A stretch of DNA of 31,392 bases from assembly GCA_030638325.1 (NCBI GenBank), contig DAOWEV010000018.1:1-31392 (forward strand), read 5' to 3'. The notes beneath the pieces are model-generated. The model searched no databases, was not told the origin of the DNA, and worked only from the letters and a program-made list of their open reading frames with translations. Positions 29,923 through 31,392 of the stretch are shown piece after piece (positions within the stretch are counted from its first letter, which is position 1; every line of letters begins with the position of its first letter). This DNA comes from Bacteroidales bacterium (GTDB lineage Bacteria; Bacteroidota; Bacteroidia; Bacteroidales; JAGOPY01). The position numbers and the translations under genes are program-made.

Positions 29923-31392
29923 CGGTTCTTCTGCTAACCCACTTCCTGGCATTCACAAAAGCTTCGATCCATGGACTTAGCTTGTCATCCTTGCGGCTAC
30001 CGGGATAGTTGGCCCATTGCCAGGGCAGGAAAGCCCTCTCGAGGTGGGGCATGATGGCGAGGTGACGGCCATCTTCAGAGCAGATGCCTGCTGCATCATA
30101 ACGTGAGCCATTCGGGTTGCCCGGGAATTCTGAATAAGAGAATTTCATCGGGATCTGATACTTTCCCTCTGCATAAGGCAGGTGAAACTTGCCTTCTCCG
30201 TGCTGTATCCATATTCCGAGGCGGGATCCGGCCAGTGATTGTAACATGACGGAATTGTTTTCAGGAATATCCACGTTCACAAAACCTGATTCAAATTTTC
30301 CTGTATCGTTGAAGAGCATTTTCGGTCGCTCCTGATGATCCGGATAAACCAGTCCAAGCTCGACCATTAACTGGCATCCGTTACAAACTCCGAGGCTGAG
30401 TGTATCATCACGTGCATAAAACCTGTGAAGGGTGTTCCGGGCTTTTTCATTATATAGAAAAGCGCCGGCCCAGCCTTTTGCAGAGCCCAGCACATCTGAA
30501 TTGGAGAAGCCCCCCACAAAAACGATGAAATGAATATCATCAAGCGTTTCCTGCCCGCTGACCAGGTCGGTCATATGGACATCTTTCACATCGAACCCGG
30601 AGAGGTACATGGCATAGGCCATCTCACGGTCGCCATTCACGCCTTTCTCACGAATGATAGCTGCTTTCAGCCCTGACATTGCCTTTCGGCCGGGGTCAAT
30701 CCCATATTGTTTGGTTTTGCCTGTGAAACTTTCAGGAAAGTGATATTTTAATTCAATTGATTTGTAATTGCGGAACCTTTCCAGGGCTTTTATTTCACCG
30801 CTTTGTTTTCTGTCTAACAGGTAAGATGTCCTGAACCAGGTATCCCGGAGACTATTTATATCAAAGGTCCGGTTGAATGGTCCGTGTTTTAAAAACAGTT
30901 TCCTTTCAGCACCGGGTTTTCCAATGATGTGATGATCTATGCCCCTCGAACCGAGAAGCTCTGATATATCCGGTGTGTCTTTTACCTGTATAATGATGCC
31001 GGGATTTTCAGCAAATAAAAGTTTTATGATATCCTCCTCCCGGATTCCGGACAGATCAATATGCAACCCGCCTTCATTATTTCCAAAAGTCATTTCAAGC
31101 AGGGTTGTGACCATTCCGCCTGCTGAAATGTCGTGCCCGGCGAGAATTTTATCCTCTGCCACGAGGGCCTGCACAGCATCGAAGGCCCTGGCAAAATACG
31201 CAGGATCCTCTATTGCAGGCGTTTTGGCGCCGAGGGTGTTGAGTGATTGGGCAAAGCTGCTGCCTCCCAATTCGTAATGACTTTTTGAGAGATCGATATA
31301 AATAAGGAATGAATCCACGTAATTAACAAGCACCGGCTCCACCACTTTTTTCACGTTGGTTACCTCTCCGGCAGCTGAGATGATCACAGTAC
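29885..31392 (-). CDS. purL: Phosphoribosylformylglycinamidine synthase, C-terminal part (runs off the right edge)
   Basis: The large single-chain PurL converts FGAR, glutamine and ATP to FGAM in purine synthesis. About 501 codons are present. They include the second half of the synthetase core (ILAGHDISAGGMVTTLLEM, FGNNEGGLHID) and the complete glutaminase domain, with FVGGFSNSDVLGSAKGWAG, the nucleophile cysteine in GVCNGCQLM, and the His/Glu pair in PHLERAF. A GTG at 31387 is only the first possible start inside the window, not the real one; the gene continues beyond it. The final residues after NARKWV appear to be a short tail overlapping the convergent barrel gene. Confidence 0.96.
   Translation of the reverse strand, partial: TVIISAAGEVTNVKKVVEPVLVNYVDSFLIYIDLSKSHYELGGSSFAQSLNTLGAKTPAIEDPAYFARAFDAVQALVAEDKILAGHDISAGGMVTTLLEMTFGNNEGGLHIDLSGIREEDIIKLLFAENPGIIIQVKDTPDISELLGSRGIDHHIIGKPGAERKLFLKHGPFNRTFDINSLRDTWFRTSYLLDRKQSGEIKALERFRNYKSIELKYHFPESFTGKTKQYGIDPGRKAMSGLKAAIIREKGVNGDREMAYAMYLSGFDVKDVHMTDLVSGQETLDDIHFIVFVGGFSNSDVLGSAKGWAGAFLYNEKARNTLHRFYARDDTLSLGVCNGCQLMVELGLVYPDHQERPKMLFNDTGKFESGFVNVDIPENNSVMLQSLAGSRLGIWIQHGEGKFHLPYAEGKYQIPMKFSYSEFPGNPNGSRYDAAGICSEDGRHLAIMPHLERAFLPWQWANYPGSRKDDKLSPWIEAFVNARKWVSRRTANTNIPGQKWHL

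Overview
The window looks like a chromosomal segment of an uncultured, probably anaerobic member of the Bacteroidota (Bacteroidales-like). Evidence: a type IX secretion (T9SS) sorting domain at the C-terminus of one protein; SPII lipoproteins with acidic residues just after the lipid cysteine; Bacteroidota-restricted families (DUF3822 beside rsmD, DUF2795, an HsdR_N-type orphan nuclease, a GYD protein); and several promoters matching the Bacteroidota -7 consensus TAnnTTTG. No tRNA, rRNA, CRISPR array or transposase was recognised.

Layout. 1-1157 (minus): 5' part of an RluA-type pseudouridine synthase, then panB. 1486-4785 (plus): a lipoprotein and dnaK. 5142-9130 (plus): a T9SS-exported protein, an exported protein of unknown function and an O-methyltransferase-like enzyme, closely spaced. 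9172-10787 (plus): an orphan ABC ATPase, a PduO-type cobalamin adenosyltransferase and a DUF2795 protein. 10784-12852 (minus): rsmD, DUF3822 and a membrane-anchored protein. 13068-13867: a GYD protein (plus) facing an orphan HsdR_N nuclease-fold protein (minus). 14045-16057 (minus): a large exported repeat protein resembling tail-fibre/adhesin heads, with a DUF1566-like tip. 16292-18355 (plus): AMP nucleosidase and holA. 18363-23626 (minus): a seven-gene iron-sulfur/metal cluster. 23903-28161 (minus): two tandem acyl-CoA synthetases and msrA. 28432-29922 (plus): a DUF4136 lipoprotein and an outer-membrane beta-barrel. 29885-31392 (minus): the C-terminal part of purL.

The most interesting gene system is the minus-strand cluster 18363-23626. 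It encodes a DUF134 helix-turn-helix/zinc-ribbon regulator, a Gly-rich zinc-ribbon mini-protein, a NifX-like protein, two MinD-type ATPases each carrying two [4Fe-4S] motifs, a second NifX-like protein, and a 629-residue cytoplasmic fusion of ferredoxin, DUF1858-like, two DUF2249-like and a NMT1/THI5-type substrate-binding domain. Parts of this set recur together in anaerobes without an assigned function. The fusion protein is an architecture I do not recognise. A perfect 12-bp palindrome sits inside the spacer of the predicted promoter. No nitrogenase structural genes are present, so the NifX-like proteins do not imply nitrogen fixation.

The most interesting non-coding signal is in the spacers. 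Many of the longer ones hold degenerate tandem arrays with a strict 7- or 8-bp unit, often as inverted pairs that could form long imperfect hairpins. The same word families recur at distant spacers, and one about 195-bp element occurs twice (4861 and 17135). These arrays also create false N-terminal extensions of open frames, so the starts of the AMP nucleosidase and the second acyl-CoA synthetase were moved downstream.
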